DNA of 40,082 nucleotides, taken from IMG/VR virus record IMGVR_UViG_3300006735_000073, positions 1-40,082 of that record; one strand, written 5' to 3'. Both the position numbers and the translations under genes were made by a program. Below, piece by piece: positions 16,307 to 24,604 of this stretch. Origin of the DNA: a virus. How positions within the stretch are numbered: the first letter of the stretch is position 1; the number at the start of each line of letters is the position of its first letter. Under the pieces are notes generated by a model. It was not told the DNA's origin. It searched no databases and was given only the letters and a program-made list of their open reading frames with translations.

Positions 16307-17173
16307 TCATTGTTGGTGGAAAACACTGCCAGCAAGTCTGTGGACATCTGACCAATCCATGTTTCCAAGTTCTGCCGTTGATGGGATTTCAACGGTGGAG
16401 GTTGATTTGCGAAGTTCCGTGCCGGTGGAGGACGAACCAATGTTGTCAATTCGTGTGCTCAGGTCGGACAGAGCCTTCTCAATGTTTGCGAGAGGGGTGC
16501 GTGCATCAAAGGAATGTGCGGCTCGTGCGTCAGCATCGGCTCGCATTTCCTTGGCGAGTCTGTCAGCGAAGACAGAGCCAAGGTTGCCCTTGAATTGCTC
16601 CTCAAGTGAAGCGGCCTTGTAGACCTCGTAAGCGGCCTCAAGGTCAGCGGCACTCACATCAGATGGAGCGAGGTATCCCTTAGCGACTGCGCCGCTACCG
16701 CCGGAGTTGATTTTGCCGATTGCGTTGGTGGAAGGAGAGCCGCCCTCTTGGGCACGGCCCTTGACTTGACCAGCGAAGTAGTCAGCACCGTCTCCGATTT
16801 GCTCAGGAGTGGAGCCGAGGTTGGCTTTGGAAACGCTGTCAAAGTGGTTGCGAGCACCACTGATGTCAACGCCTTGAGATTTCAAGGTGTTTTCCATCCA
16901 GTTCAGGTAGTCAGTGGTGATAACATCGCTGTATTCACCTTTGGCCATGTCGCCACCGCCGTACATTCCTTCTTTCTTGTCTTCGTCAGCCATTTCTTTC
17001 GCCTCGTCTTTTTCTTCGTCTTTTGGCTTGTCGCCTTTTGGCTTGTCGCCTTTCTTGTCAGCCATGTGCTCTTTCAAGCCTTCGGGCATTTCACCCTTTT
17101 CCATAGCATCAAGTCGTCCGTTCAATCTGTCCAAAACACTGGACAAATCGCCCAATACATTTTCATCACTCAT
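16307..17173 (-). CDS. Nested scaffold protein (internal start in protease gene)
   Basis: In-frame ATG at codon 180 of the protease gene, directly after the protease domain, has a strong AAGGAGGA seven bases upstream. It would give a 288-aa acidic scaffold identical to the C-terminal part. Lambda C/Nu3 is the known precedent for a scaffold read from within the protease gene. The internal Shine-Dalgarno is stronger than that of the full-length start, which appears leaderless, so scaffold alone may be made in excess. The internal Shine-Dalgarno is seen; use of it is inferred. Confidence 0.65.
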   Translation of the reverse strand: MSDENVLGDLSSVLDRLNGRLDAMEKGEMPEGLKEHMADKKGDKPKGDKPKDEEKDEAKEMADEDKKEGMYGGGDMAKGEYSDVITTDYLNWMENTLKSQGVDISGARNHFDSVSKANLGSTPEQIGDGADYFAGQVKGRAQEGGSPSTNAIGKINSGGSGAVAKGYLAPSDVSAADLEAAYEVYKAASLEEQFKGNLGSVFADRLAKEMRADADARAAHSFDARTPLANIEKALSDLSTRIDNIGSSSTGTELRKSTSTVEIPSTAELGNMDWSDVHRLAGSVFHQQ

Positions 17174-17710
17174 AGTTGTGTCCTCCTTCAATATACGGAA
17201 TGTCGCCTCCGGGTTTATACCTTTTTCACAAATGGTAACTTCGTGCAGTTCCAGTTTGGAGATTTCGGTGTAATCACCGTGTTGCTGGTCACTCTTACGC
17301 ATGCGCTTGAATGCCTGCCCTCCAATACTGAACCCACGAAGAGCCCCTTTGCGAATTTCATTAGCCACTTCACGGGCCTTTTCAATGTCGTCTCTCAACT
17401 GAATAACGACAAACATACCAGCGTCATCAACGCCGGATTTCCAAACACGACCGTCAGAATCAGTGTAGGCAGGTATAACTTCTCCAACTTGAATGTTAGA
17501 GTGTGCGAGTTGTACATTTCGGTAGCCATCGGCTTTCATGAAACCGTTGAAAGCATTCTTGAGAGCCCCTCTCGTAATGAGGTCGCCCTGCTTGTCAACC
17601 ATCTCTACCGAAGCATATCCGGCAATAACGAGGTCATTGTCCGCCTTGACGATGCTAATGTTCCCACTGTGCTGGACAGGGGAAGTTCGCAGAGTCAGTG
17701 CAGAAGCCAT
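16307..17710 (-). CDS. Prohead maturation protease fused to scaffold domain
   Basis: 467 aa from the ATG at 17710. The N-terminal ~175 residues are an HK97-type prohead protease (peptidase U35-like): DLVIAGYASVEMVDKQGD early, the catalytic His in NVQLAH70SNIQVGEVI, the Ser in ALRGFS128IGGQA, and KLELHEVTICEKGINPEA closing the domain. Residues ~176-467 are an acidic, Lys/Glu-rich, mostly helical scaffold (for example MEKGEMPEGLKEHMADKKG), ending at NMDWSDVHRLAGS. Such fusions remove scaffold and process capsid during expansion. The ATG lacks a Shine-Dalgarno but an AT-rich TATA-like box lies about 29 bases upstream. A second start at 17173 may give scaffold alone. Confidence 0.88.
   Translation of the reverse strand: MASALTLRTSPVQHSGNISIVKADNDLVIAGYASVEMVDKQGDLITRGALKNAFNGFMKADGYRNVQLAHSNIQVGEVIPAYTDSDGRVWKSGVDDAGMFVVIQLRDDIEKAREVANEIRKGALRGFSIGGQAFKRMRKSDQQHGDYTEISKLELHEVTICEKGINPEATFRILKEDTTMSDENVLGDLSSVLDRLNGRLDAMEKGEMPEGLKEHMADKKGDKPKGDKPKDEEKDEAKEMADEDKKEGMYGGGDMAKGEYSDVITTDYLNWMENTLKSQGVDISGARNHFDSVSKANLGSTPEQIGDGADYFAGQVKGRAQEGGSPSTNAIGKINSGGSGAVAKGYLAPSDVSAADLEAAYEVYKAASLEEQFKGNLGSVFADRLAKEMRADADARAAHSFDARTPLANIEKALSDLSTRIDNIGSSSTGTELRKSTSTVEIPSTAELGNMDWSDVHRLAGSVFHQQ
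17181..17188 (-). promoter_or_regulatory. Internal Shine-Dalgarno for nested scaffold
   Basis: AAGGAGGA on the minus strand, seven bases before the internal ATG at 17173, at the boundary between protease and scaffold. It is one of the strongest Shine-Dalgarno sites in the window. Confidence 0.65.
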
Positions 17711-17729
17711 TGAACCAAGAGACAACGCT

Positions 17730-17746
17730 CTTTGTATATAATTAAG
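17730..17746 (-). promoter_or_regulatory. Archaeal TATA-like promoter for protease/scaffold and capsid genes
   Basis: On the minus strand TTAATTATATAC is centred about 29 bases before the ATG at 17710. That fits an archaeal TATA box with transcription starting at or near the start codon; the gene has no Shine-Dalgarno. The TAA stop of the giant gene lies inside the box. Sequence is seen, promoter use is inferred. Confidence 0.6.
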
Positions 17747-20700
17747 TACGGAAGACAGCCTTGTCAGATGAGACCTCAAGAACACCCTCTTCCATAGGCA
17801 CAGTCATGCGTTTTTCAGACTCTTCGTCGTCTTCTTTTGGCTCAATGGTGAAATCTTCTCCGGGCCGCTTGCGATTGTCGTAGTCAGGCATAGTTTTCTC
17901 ATCGTTGAGATTGGTTGGACCCGATGGAGATTCAATCGGAGTAGCGTAATCTATCCCTAAGCCCATTGTACCAGTGCTTGATTGGCCAACGGCTCCTGCT
18001 CCACTCTTCAAAAATTTGTCAATGAGCATCAAGCCTTTGACCAAGACCTTCTTTTTCTGTTTCTCTTCCCACCAGTTCGTATCTTCTTCCTTGTGAGGTT
18101 CAATGAGCGGTTCGGCCTCACCTTCGGATTCGTGAATCTCTTCTTTCTCTGCTATCTCAAGTCCAGCCTTCAACAGCGCACCTGCTACTGGACTCCAATA
18201 CGGTCGCTGACTTTCAGCAAGACGAATCAGATAGTCGTTATTGGCCAGTGGGGAATGCACCGTCCACATATTACCTCGCTGTGTACACTTGTAGAGAACA
18301 TCGCCTTGAGGCATGGTAATACGAACACCCGACTTGGCTCTGCTGATTTCGCACAACCACTGGTCGCTTTCGGACTTAGCCAGCATACCAAGTGTTTCCC
18401 TACTAACCAACCCCTCGCCTTCGGCTTCTCCGATGATTTTGGAACCTGTTAGCGTGTACACATCATCACCACCGGTCGTTTCCACCTTGCCGACATTGGC
18501 AACATTAACTCTAACATGGTCACCTTCGTTGAATTTCTCAGGACTGTTGAACGCCACACCGACATCCATGTACATCTCACCTTCGGATTCTACAGCCCTG
18601 TCACCAATCTCTTCGTCTTTTGTAATCGGTCCAGTGCCAAGTCGGTAGGTGTAGGGGTCAGAACCTCGGCGCTCCAACACTCGCAAGACAACATCGCTAC
18701 CGGGTTTGAGCATGACCCACTTCGGATGGCGCAATTCGCCAACCATGTAAACTGATTTGGCATCCCTGAGCAAAAGCGACTCGTGTGTCTCCATCAAACT
18801 CTTTACCGTGACTTTGAGTCCTTCATCATCGGTTAGTCTTGTATCGCTGGCACTGGGAACATGAATGTTCTCAACACCCTCCAACCCACCTCGTACAATC
18901 TTGATACGGTCGTTGAGCGGTACATCGTGAACTGCTTTCTCAGCAAACTCAATCACATCAAAGATGTAGTAGCCTTCTTCGGTCTTGATGACATCGGCAT
19001 GGAAGTCCTCGTCTGTGACTTTCTTGAAGTTCTCTTTGTCTTCATCGCTGAGACTGAACGACTTGGACGACACTTCGTCATCCTCTTTCTTGACAAAGCC
19101 TCGCTCACCTTCGGGCATGTGAGAAACAATCCAGTCGCCTGTGAATCCTCGCAGGTCTTCAAGGTCGTCCAGTTCAAAAATACGGTGCATGGGTTGGAGT
19201 ATAGGTACTTTCTTGCCCAAGTCTTTGCGGATGATGTCAGGGTTGGTCAAGTCGGCCAATCCAATTTCAGCCTTGGTAGTGGAATGCTTGTCACCGTGAC
19301 GAGTGAGGCCTCGTTCGTCCGGCTTGAACTGCGCGCCCATACGGTCCAGTCTGTTGAGCCCGTCACGATGAACTTGGTGGTCAGGGTGTCTCAGCATCTC
19401 CATCCATTCGGAAGGTGCAACTCTGTCCCAAAACTTACCGAGCGGTTGAATCAAACGCTGTGCGTGCCCTTCGGGTACAGGCGTGATACTGACATTCCCG
19501 TTTCTTGAGATGCGGTACTTGAAGTTGGGGCGAAACTCATCGCCGAACTCGTGACGCAGACCTGTGGAATTGTACACGCTGTGAACAGAGTGAGCGTTGG
19601 GTCCGAACTGGTCAACGGGTACATCGGTCATTTCGTCAGAAGTCTCGGTGACGCTTTCAGGCATAGGTACACTGGGGTCGTTGGTCAGAATGCTGTCCAA
19701 CTTCTGCATGACATTCCAATAGTCGTTTTGGTACCTCAATGTCTTCTTTCCGCCGAACTTCACATTTTTCGGAGTAGAGGGTTTGGTCTCGTGAACAATT
19801 TCACCCTGCTTACTTTCCTTGCGCTGACGACGAGGGTCACTGTTGAACGCCAAGTGGTGATGAAGGCCAAGTTGTGAGTTGCGTTCTTCGGCTCTGTGGC
19901 CGACGGTGTTGTAAATTCCGTTGACCAATCTCAAGAAGTCCATATTTCTACTTCTTGGGTCTTTCTTCAACGATTCATGCTCTTTCTCAATATCAAGGTC
20001 GGGGTGTAATTGTTGAAGGAACTGGCGCATGGTCATGATAGGCGCTGAATACGAGGGGTCTTGCTGATAATTTGGAAGGAAGGTGTTTTGGATGTAATCA
20101 AGGAAGGTGGCGTTGTGGTATTCGTTGTTGGGGTCAAGTCCCAACTGTTGCATCAGTGCCTCGTTGTCGCCCAAGGTCTCGGCACTCATCATCGTCTCGT
20201 GACCTTGAAACGCCTGCTTGACCTGCGAGCCAATGTCAAGTTGCCCACTCAATCCCTCTTTGGTGACTCGGTTATGACCTCGTGTGCGAATACCGTGCTG
20301 GTCGTGCGGTACAGTGTTGAGATAGTCGTTGGCCATCATGGCGAACATTCGCATGTTCGCTTCCACTGTTTCGTGGTCCAAGTTGGGATTGAAAATGTGG
20401 TTGAAGAGTTCAGGGTCGGACTGGAGTAGATTTTTGAGATGCACTCCTGCACTGGTCATGGCGTTGGTATCGGCCACCAACTTGTCTTGCAGAATGCCGT
20501 CGTGACCATCAACAGAAAACCTTTGACCGCGCTTTTCACTCGCCGCTTCCAACCGAGCCTCCAAGTCGTCCAATCGTTGGTTGTTTTCAACCATGCGTCT
20601 ACGGATGTCTTCCATTCCGGCTTCGTCTTTGATTTCCCGATGAACCTCCATTGATTCTTGTAAAAGTGACATCTCTGCAATCGCGTTTTCATACTCTTCC

Positions 20701-23429
20701 GTCGCAGGTGACGGTGGCTGTCTTGATAAAATCGGGTCAACCAACCCTTGCGGACCCATGATTGTACGGTAACCAAAGTCCTGCATGGTAGGTATGTGGT
20801 GTCTTTGTCTATGTTCTTCTTTCAAACGCTCCAAAGTGCGCTCGTATTCCTTATCCAACATGTCGTGCTGTTCATCAGTGACGGCCTTACCTTTGTCCGA
20901 AGAATACCGTTGCTCAAGTGCTTCTATTTCTGCGTCCAAATCACCCATTGCTAACTCATCAGGATGTCGGCGGAGTGACATAAAGTCCTCTTCGTGGTTT
21001 CGCAAAGTTGGCTGAATCCGACGGTCCTTGATGTGCAGAACATCCTGATGCGGATTCATCGGAGCATTGGCGGCACCGAGCATGGTACCGAGAAGTGCGT
21101 AACTGTGCGCTCCGTGCGACATCATTCTTTCGTCACTGAGCGAGCCGCCTACGGCAAAGAATGGCTGGGCTACGCTCAACACACCTCTGCCGAGCAACTT
21201 TTGGTGACTGGTATCAGCCGCTTCAGCATCACCTGTACGACGGCCTTGATGGTAGTCCGAAAGTACTCGGTTATTGTACGCAGAATCCACCGTCGCACCG
21301 TGCCGTGCGAACTGAGTGTTGTAGCCGCCCGTACCTGCGATACTGGACGACATGGAAATGTTGTGAGGATTGAGATTGGTGGCCGAATCTTCCATGTGGC
21401 CTCGCACATTTGTACGAATGAGTTTTTTCCCTTGCCGCATCTCAAACATTTGATTCTCTTTCTGACCAAACGGTGCAATAAACGACATCATCCCGTAATC
21501 TGTAACTTCCCCCAGTGGACTGTACTCATGCCGACCCTCAATGCCTGCCTTGGTTCGTGAGAACAAAAGGCTGTGTTCTCTGACGCCCTCGGTTTCAGGC
21601 TCGTACTCTACCTGTGCTTGTTCTTCTTCGGGCAGATAACCTTCGGCAAATCCACTTAAAAAATTGTTTTCGTTTGACTGTTGTGCTATTTCTTTGTACG
21701 ACAGCGTGTGATGGTGAATTTTGTCAAACAATTCGTTCGGGTGTTTATGAAGGCCGCCCTTGCCCTTGAACGGCAGTTGCCAATAAGTAGAGAGCGTTTC
21801 ATGACCCTGCTCAGGGTTCATGTAATCGTACGCTTCATTGTCCATGGCAAAACCGTAGTGCATCGGAGCATGGTTTCTCGCCATTCTACCAACGCTGACT
21901 ACATGCTTCGCATCAATGGTCCTTTTTTCAAAAATCTTGTCAATCTCTTCTTGTGTGAACTCCCCACCGTCCCACAACTCGCCGTAGGTGGGATGCTCAC
22001 CGGCAGGGTACAGTTGGTGATTTTCATCTACGCCGAGAAGCATTCGCATGGTTTGGTAGCCGGGGTAGTATTCCTCCTTTCTACCCGATTTGTCCGTGCC
22101 TTGAAGTTTCTTGTAGCCCACAACTTGCAGACTTTCTCTTCCGAACTCGTCTTTGACTTTCTGCATAACAGGTACTTCTGCGTTGCTCATGGGCTCGTAA
22201 GGGCCGAGCCCTTCAACGATGTATCGGTCCGCCTCCATCTTGTTGTGATGAGCGACGGCACGGTCGTACGCATTCGGTTTACCCGGCGTTTGTGTTTCTC
22301 TCATCGCTTCATAGTTTTGAGACGGGTTGACTTCACTGGCCGAACTCGGCAGTGCTTTGGGACGAATCATCAGACCTTCACCGGGCCGTCCGGGGTCTCT
22401 TATCCAATGGTTGTAGAGTCCCGAAAATCGCTGATGAAAGTTTCTGATGAACCGTGGCATCCAGTTGGGGTTACCGTTGTGTGTGTTGGTGCGGAAGGGT
22501 TCATCGGGATTTGCCCCGTTCTTTTTCATATGGTCGTAAGCGGCGTTGCGTTGTTCGGGCGTGAGCCATTCCATACCGAAGAAGTAATCCATGAAACCAA
22601 GGTTATCCTTCCACTCCGCCTTTTTCTCGTTGATGTGACGCTTCCTCAACTCGTGCGCTACTTGGTCTTCATCCATACCTTGTTCTTCTAACGAAGCAGT
22701 CAATCTGTCTATGGACTGCTGATTGCGCTTCGTCCACTCACGATAATCATGTTCGTAAAATGCGTGATTAGTACCGTGTTCAGTATCAAGTTGGCCGTAA
22801 TGAAACTTGTTGTGCAAAAAGCCGTGGTCTTCGTTATCCCTCACCCACTGCTCCCATCTACCTTCCCTATGATGGGCTTTCTGACTTTCTGACTCTGCAT
22901 ACGGGTCGTCAGGATGTGCATAATAATCACCGACTATGTTGTGATACTCCCCGTGAAGTGGGTTCATGTCGGAGCCAAGGTAGTTGTGCGTGCGGTACGG
23001 GTCGTTTTTGTCACCGTCTACCATCTGCCACGGTCGTCCAGCGAGTCCTTGTCCGGGGTCGGGCGGAACAATACGACTCTTGTCGTAACTGGGATTGTCG
23101 GCGAGGTTCATTCCTGCACCGTGCCCCATGTAATACGACATCTGACTTTGTTGCATACCACCGGAGGACTCCATACCCTCACCCTCAGTGTTAAGGTCGT
23201 ATGAAGACGAAGGACCAGTCACCTGTTGCTCGTCCGCCTTTTTGATGACGGAGTTGAACATTTTCAACAGGGCTTCGTCTTCGTTACTGAGGATGTAGCC
23301 TCTGCGTTCTGCACTGATAGCAGAGAAGTAGAAGTCAGCACCAGCGTCAAACTTACCAATGCCGTCAATCAACGACTTGTAGAAGACTTGACGGTTCCTA
23401 TCAAGGGTGTCCAGTGGGCCTTCTCGCAT
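17742..23429 (-). CDS. Giant virion-associated protein with degenerate DNA-ligase-like C-terminal region
   Basis: About 1895 aa from ATG 23429, which follows GGTGA five bases away; an earlier TTG frame start is less likely. Residues ~1-1400 are His-, Asn- and Tyr-rich and match nothing I know, with a coiled-coil stretch near 910-970. Residues ~1400-1700 resemble an ATP-dependent DNA ligase: LQPMHRIFELDDL, then WIVSHMPEGERGFVKK in the place of the KxDG motif, LLLRDAKSVYMVGELRHPKW in the place of motifs IV-V, and an OB-like YRLGTGPITKDEE after it. The motif I Lys is Met (VSHMPEGER), so covalent catalysis should be lost. The gene ends inside the TATA element of the next gene. Role unknown; position next to portal and protease suggests a virion or head protein. 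Confidence 0.85.
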   Translation of the reverse strand: MREGPLDTLDRNRQVFYKSLIDGIGKFDAGADFYFSAISAERRGYILSNEDEALLKMFNSVIKKADEQQVTGPSSSYDLNTEGEGMESSGGMQQSQMSYYMGHGAGMNLADNPSYDKSRIVPPDPGQGLAGRPWQMVDGDKNDPYRTHNYLGSDMNPLHGEYHNIVGDYYAHPDDPYAESESQKAHHREGRWEQWVRDNEDHGFLHNKFHYGQLDTEHGTNHAFYEHDYREWTKRNQQSIDRLTASLEEQGMDEDQVAHELRKRHINEKKAEWKDNLGFMDYFFGMEWLTPEQRNAAYDHMKKNGANPDEPFRTNTHNGNPNWMPRFIRNFHQRFSGLYNHWIRDPGRPGEGLMIRPKALPSSASEVNPSQNYEAMRETQTPGKPNAYDRAVAHHNKMEADRYIVEGLGPYEPMSNAEVPVMQKVKDEFGRESLQVVGYKKLQGTDKSGRKEEYYPGYQTMRMLLGVDENHQLYPAGEHPTYGELWDGGEFTQEEIDKIFEKRTIDAKHVVSVGRMARNHAPMHYGFAMDNEAYDYMNPEQGHETLSTYWQLPFKGKGGLHKHPNELFDKIHHHTLSYKEIAQQSNENNFLSGFAEGYLPEEEQAQVEYEPETEGVREHSLLFSRTKAGIEGRHEYSPLGEVTDYGMMSFIAPFGQKENQMFEMRQGKKLIRTNVRGHMEDSATNLNPHNISMSSSIAGTGGYNTQFARHGATVDSAYNNRVLSDYHQGRRTGDAEAADTSHQKLLGRGVLSVAQPFFAVGGSLSDERMMSHGAHSYALLGTMLGAANAPMNPHQDVLHIKDRRIQPTLRNHEEDFMSLRRHPDELAMGDLDAEIEALEQRYSSDKGKAVTDEQHDMLDKEYERTLERLKEEHRQRHHIPTMQDFGYRTIMGPQGLVDPILSRQPPSPATEEYENAIAEMSLLQESMEVHREIKDEAGMEDIRRRMVENNQRLDDLEARLEAASEKRGQRFSVDGHDGILQDKLVADTNAMTSAGVHLKNLLQSDPELFNHIFNPNLDHETVEANMRMFAMMANDYLNTVPHDQHGIRTRGHNRVTKEGLSGQLDIGSQVKQAFQGHETMMSAETLGDNEALMQQLGLDPNNEYHNATFLDYIQNTFLPNYQQDPSYSAPIMTMRQFLQQLHPDLDIEKEHESLKKDPRSRNMDFLRLVNGIYNTVGHRAEERNSQLGLHHHLAFNSDPRRQRKESKQGEIVHETKPSTPKNVKFGGKKTLRYQNDYWNVMQKLDSILTNDPSVPMPESVTETSDEMTDVPVDQFGPNAHSVHSVYNSTGLRHEFGDEFRPNFKYRISRNGNVSITPVPEGHAQRLIQPLGKFWDRVAPSEWMEMLRHPDHQVHRDGLNRLDRMGAQFKPDERGLTRHGDKHSTTKAEIGLADLTNPDIIRKDLGKKVPILQPMHRIFELDDLEDLRGFTGDWIVSHMPEGERGFVKKEDDEVSSKSFSLSDEDKENFKKVTDEDFHADVIKTEEGYYIFDVIEFAEKAVHDVPLNDRIKIVRGGLEGVENIHVPSASDTRLTDDEGLKVTVKSLMETHESLLLRDAKSVYMVGELRHPKWVMLKPGSDVVLRVLERRGSDPYTYRLGTGPITKDEEIGDRAVESEGEMYMDVGVAFNSPEKFNEGDHVRVNVANVGKVETTGGDDVYTLTGSKIIGEAEGEGLVSRETLGMLAKSESDQWLCEISRAKSGVRITMPQGDVLYKCTQRGNMWTVHSPLANNDYLIRLAESQRPYWSPVAGALLKAGLEIAEKEEIHESEGEAEPLIEPHKEEDTNWWEEKQKKKVLVKGLMLIDKFLKSGAGAVGQSSTGTMGLGIDYATPIESPSGPTNLNDEKTMPDYDNRKRPGEDFTIEPKEDDEESEKRMTVPMEEGVLEVSSDKAVFRT

Positions 23430-23445
23430 TCGCATCACCAGCCGT

Positions 23446-23838
23446 TCAAAGAATACGGCTGGAGATTCGGTCAACGGACTTCTTTAAATCACTCATTTTT
23501 GGCCCGTCGCCGCCTGTGAAGTTTTCAAGAGCGCCTGTCGTACTGAAAGCCGTCGGGTAGTAAGGGGAGGTCCGCGTCAATACATCGCTGTTTTCGGAAA
23601 TGGCACCTTTGTTAGCGACATCCTCAACCTTAGGGACGGTGTTGTTGGTGTTGTAGAAAGCATTGGGAATACCAGCAGGTTGAATTTCAAAGCGAGCATG
23701 GCCCACATCAGAGCCTTCTTCTTGACCGGAGTAGTCAGGCATGCTACCTTCTTTCTTAGCAATGCGGGCTTCAAGAGCCTTGGCGGCTTTGAGAAGTTCG
23801 TATGCTTTGTCGTTCGCTTGTACAAATCTCGGTTTCAT
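23446..23838 (-). CDS. Small hypothetical protein before the giant gene
   Basis: 130 aa from ATG 23838, preceded by GGAGTGA that holds the upstream stop; an earlier GTG overlaps the Shine-Dalgarno and is rejected as start. It has a basic helical N-terminus (AYELLKAAKALEARIAKKEG), then a Gly/Asn-rich middle with RFEIQPAGIPNAFYN, and ends SVDRISSRIL. The FEIQP-x-G peptide recurs in the 486-aa protein at 32101-33561. No family recognised. It sits between two small genes and the giant protein gene, so a head-associated role is plausible. Confidence 0.75.
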   Translation of the reverse strand: MKPRFVQANDKAYELLKAAKALEARIAKKEGSMPDYSGQEEGSDVGHARFEIQPAGIPNAFYNTNNTVPKVEDVANKGAISENSDVLTRTSPYYPTAFSTTGALENFTGGDGPKMSDLKKSVDRISSRIL

Positions 23839-23843
23839 CGTAT

Positions 23844-24218
23844 TCACTCCATACCCATTTGGTTGCCTAAAGAACCTGCATCCTTGGATTGTTCAGCCAA
23901 GGCGTGAATCTCTGACCACTCCATGTTGTGGAAGTCAGCGTTGGTCTGTGGCATATTCAAATCACTACCGTCCTGTGCTTTGAGAACCATAGCGTCAGAA
24001 ATTTCACCTCTAAAGCCATCAACAAGAACATCTTCCGGTCGCTGAGTACGGGCCTGCACAAAACCTGCTTTCCTCAACATCAACGAAGGGTCACTCATTA
24101 TTTTTTTGAGTTGGCGATTTTCGGCTTTCAAATCACGAAGGCCTGCATCCATAGATTCCATTTTTGTAATCAACGCACTCATCAGGCGCTCTGCAACATT
24201 TTCTCTCTCTTCTGCCAC
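23844..24218 (-). CDS. Small coiled-coil protein with C-terminal WSEIH motif
   Basis: 124 aa with a GTG start fixed by GAGGTGA four bases upstream; the TGA of the preceding gene is part of that region. Residues ~3-42 form a coiled coil (ERLMSALITKMESMDAGLRD, then LKAENRQLKKIM). The end carries HNMEWSEIHALAEQSKDAG, close to the NMDWSDVHRLAGS that ends the protease-scaffold protein. A shared peptide at C-termini of two capsid-assembly genes hints at a common binding partner such as capsid or portal. No named family. Confidence 0.78.
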   Translation of the reverse strand: MAEERENVAERLMSALITKMESMDAGLRDLKAENRQLKKIMSDPSLMLRKAGFVQARTQRPEDVLVDGFRGEISDAMVLKAQDGSDLNMPQTNADFHNMEWSEIHALAEQSKDAGSLGNQMGME

Positions 24219-24227
24219 AGTCTCACC

Positions 24228-24575
24228 TCACAGAGTTCGGTTGTTCAATCTGCGGTTAAGAGTTCCGAATCGGTTGGTTCGGATAGTACCGGGGAGAATG
24301 TTGGAAGTAGTAGTGTGCACAGACTGTACTTCGTTTATCTTTTGTACAGGGACACCACCTGCGTAGATGTCGTTGATACCAGCACTTGATGTCATCTCAC
24401 TCTTCATGACTGTGGTTTCAATGTCCTTGTTGATGTAATCGGCGTACTTCATTATTTCGTGAATGTGCGTTCTCGCAGTGATGCCGTCTTGCTTTGATAG
24501 AGCGTCATAGAACGCATCTACATGAGAGCGCATTTTTCGTGCCATAGGGTCAAGTTTCACCAAGTCCATACCCAT
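24228..24575 (-). CDS. Small hypothetical protein downstream of portal
   Basis: 115 aa from ATG 24575, eight bases after GGTG; a TTG two codons earlier lies too near the Shine-Dalgarno. The first half is helical (VDAFYDALSKQDGITARTHI, then HEIMKYADYINKDI), the second half extended with Thr/Asn and a basic end (RTNRFGTLNRRLNNRTL). It follows the portal gene after a 29-base gap, so it may be a head-assembly factor. I recognise no family. Confidence 0.72.
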   Translation of the reverse strand: MGMDLVKLDPMARKMRSHVDAFYDALSKQDGITARTHIHEIMKYADYINKDIETTVMKSEMTSSAGINDIYAGGVPVQKINEVQSVHTTTSNILPGTIRTNRFGTLNRRLNNRTL

Positions 24576-24604
24576 GTCCAATACACCACTTGACTTTAAG
24601 TTTC

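Noticed and set aside
16748-17713. 321-codon open frame on the plus strand
   Set aside because: It is antisense to the protease/scaffold gene, has no Shine-Dalgarno and its hydrophobic Phe/Val-rich content is the mirror of Glu/Lys-rich scaffold codons.
21681-22691. 336-codon open frame on the plus strand
   Set aside because: Fully antisense to the giant gene, no start signal, composition of a shadow frame.
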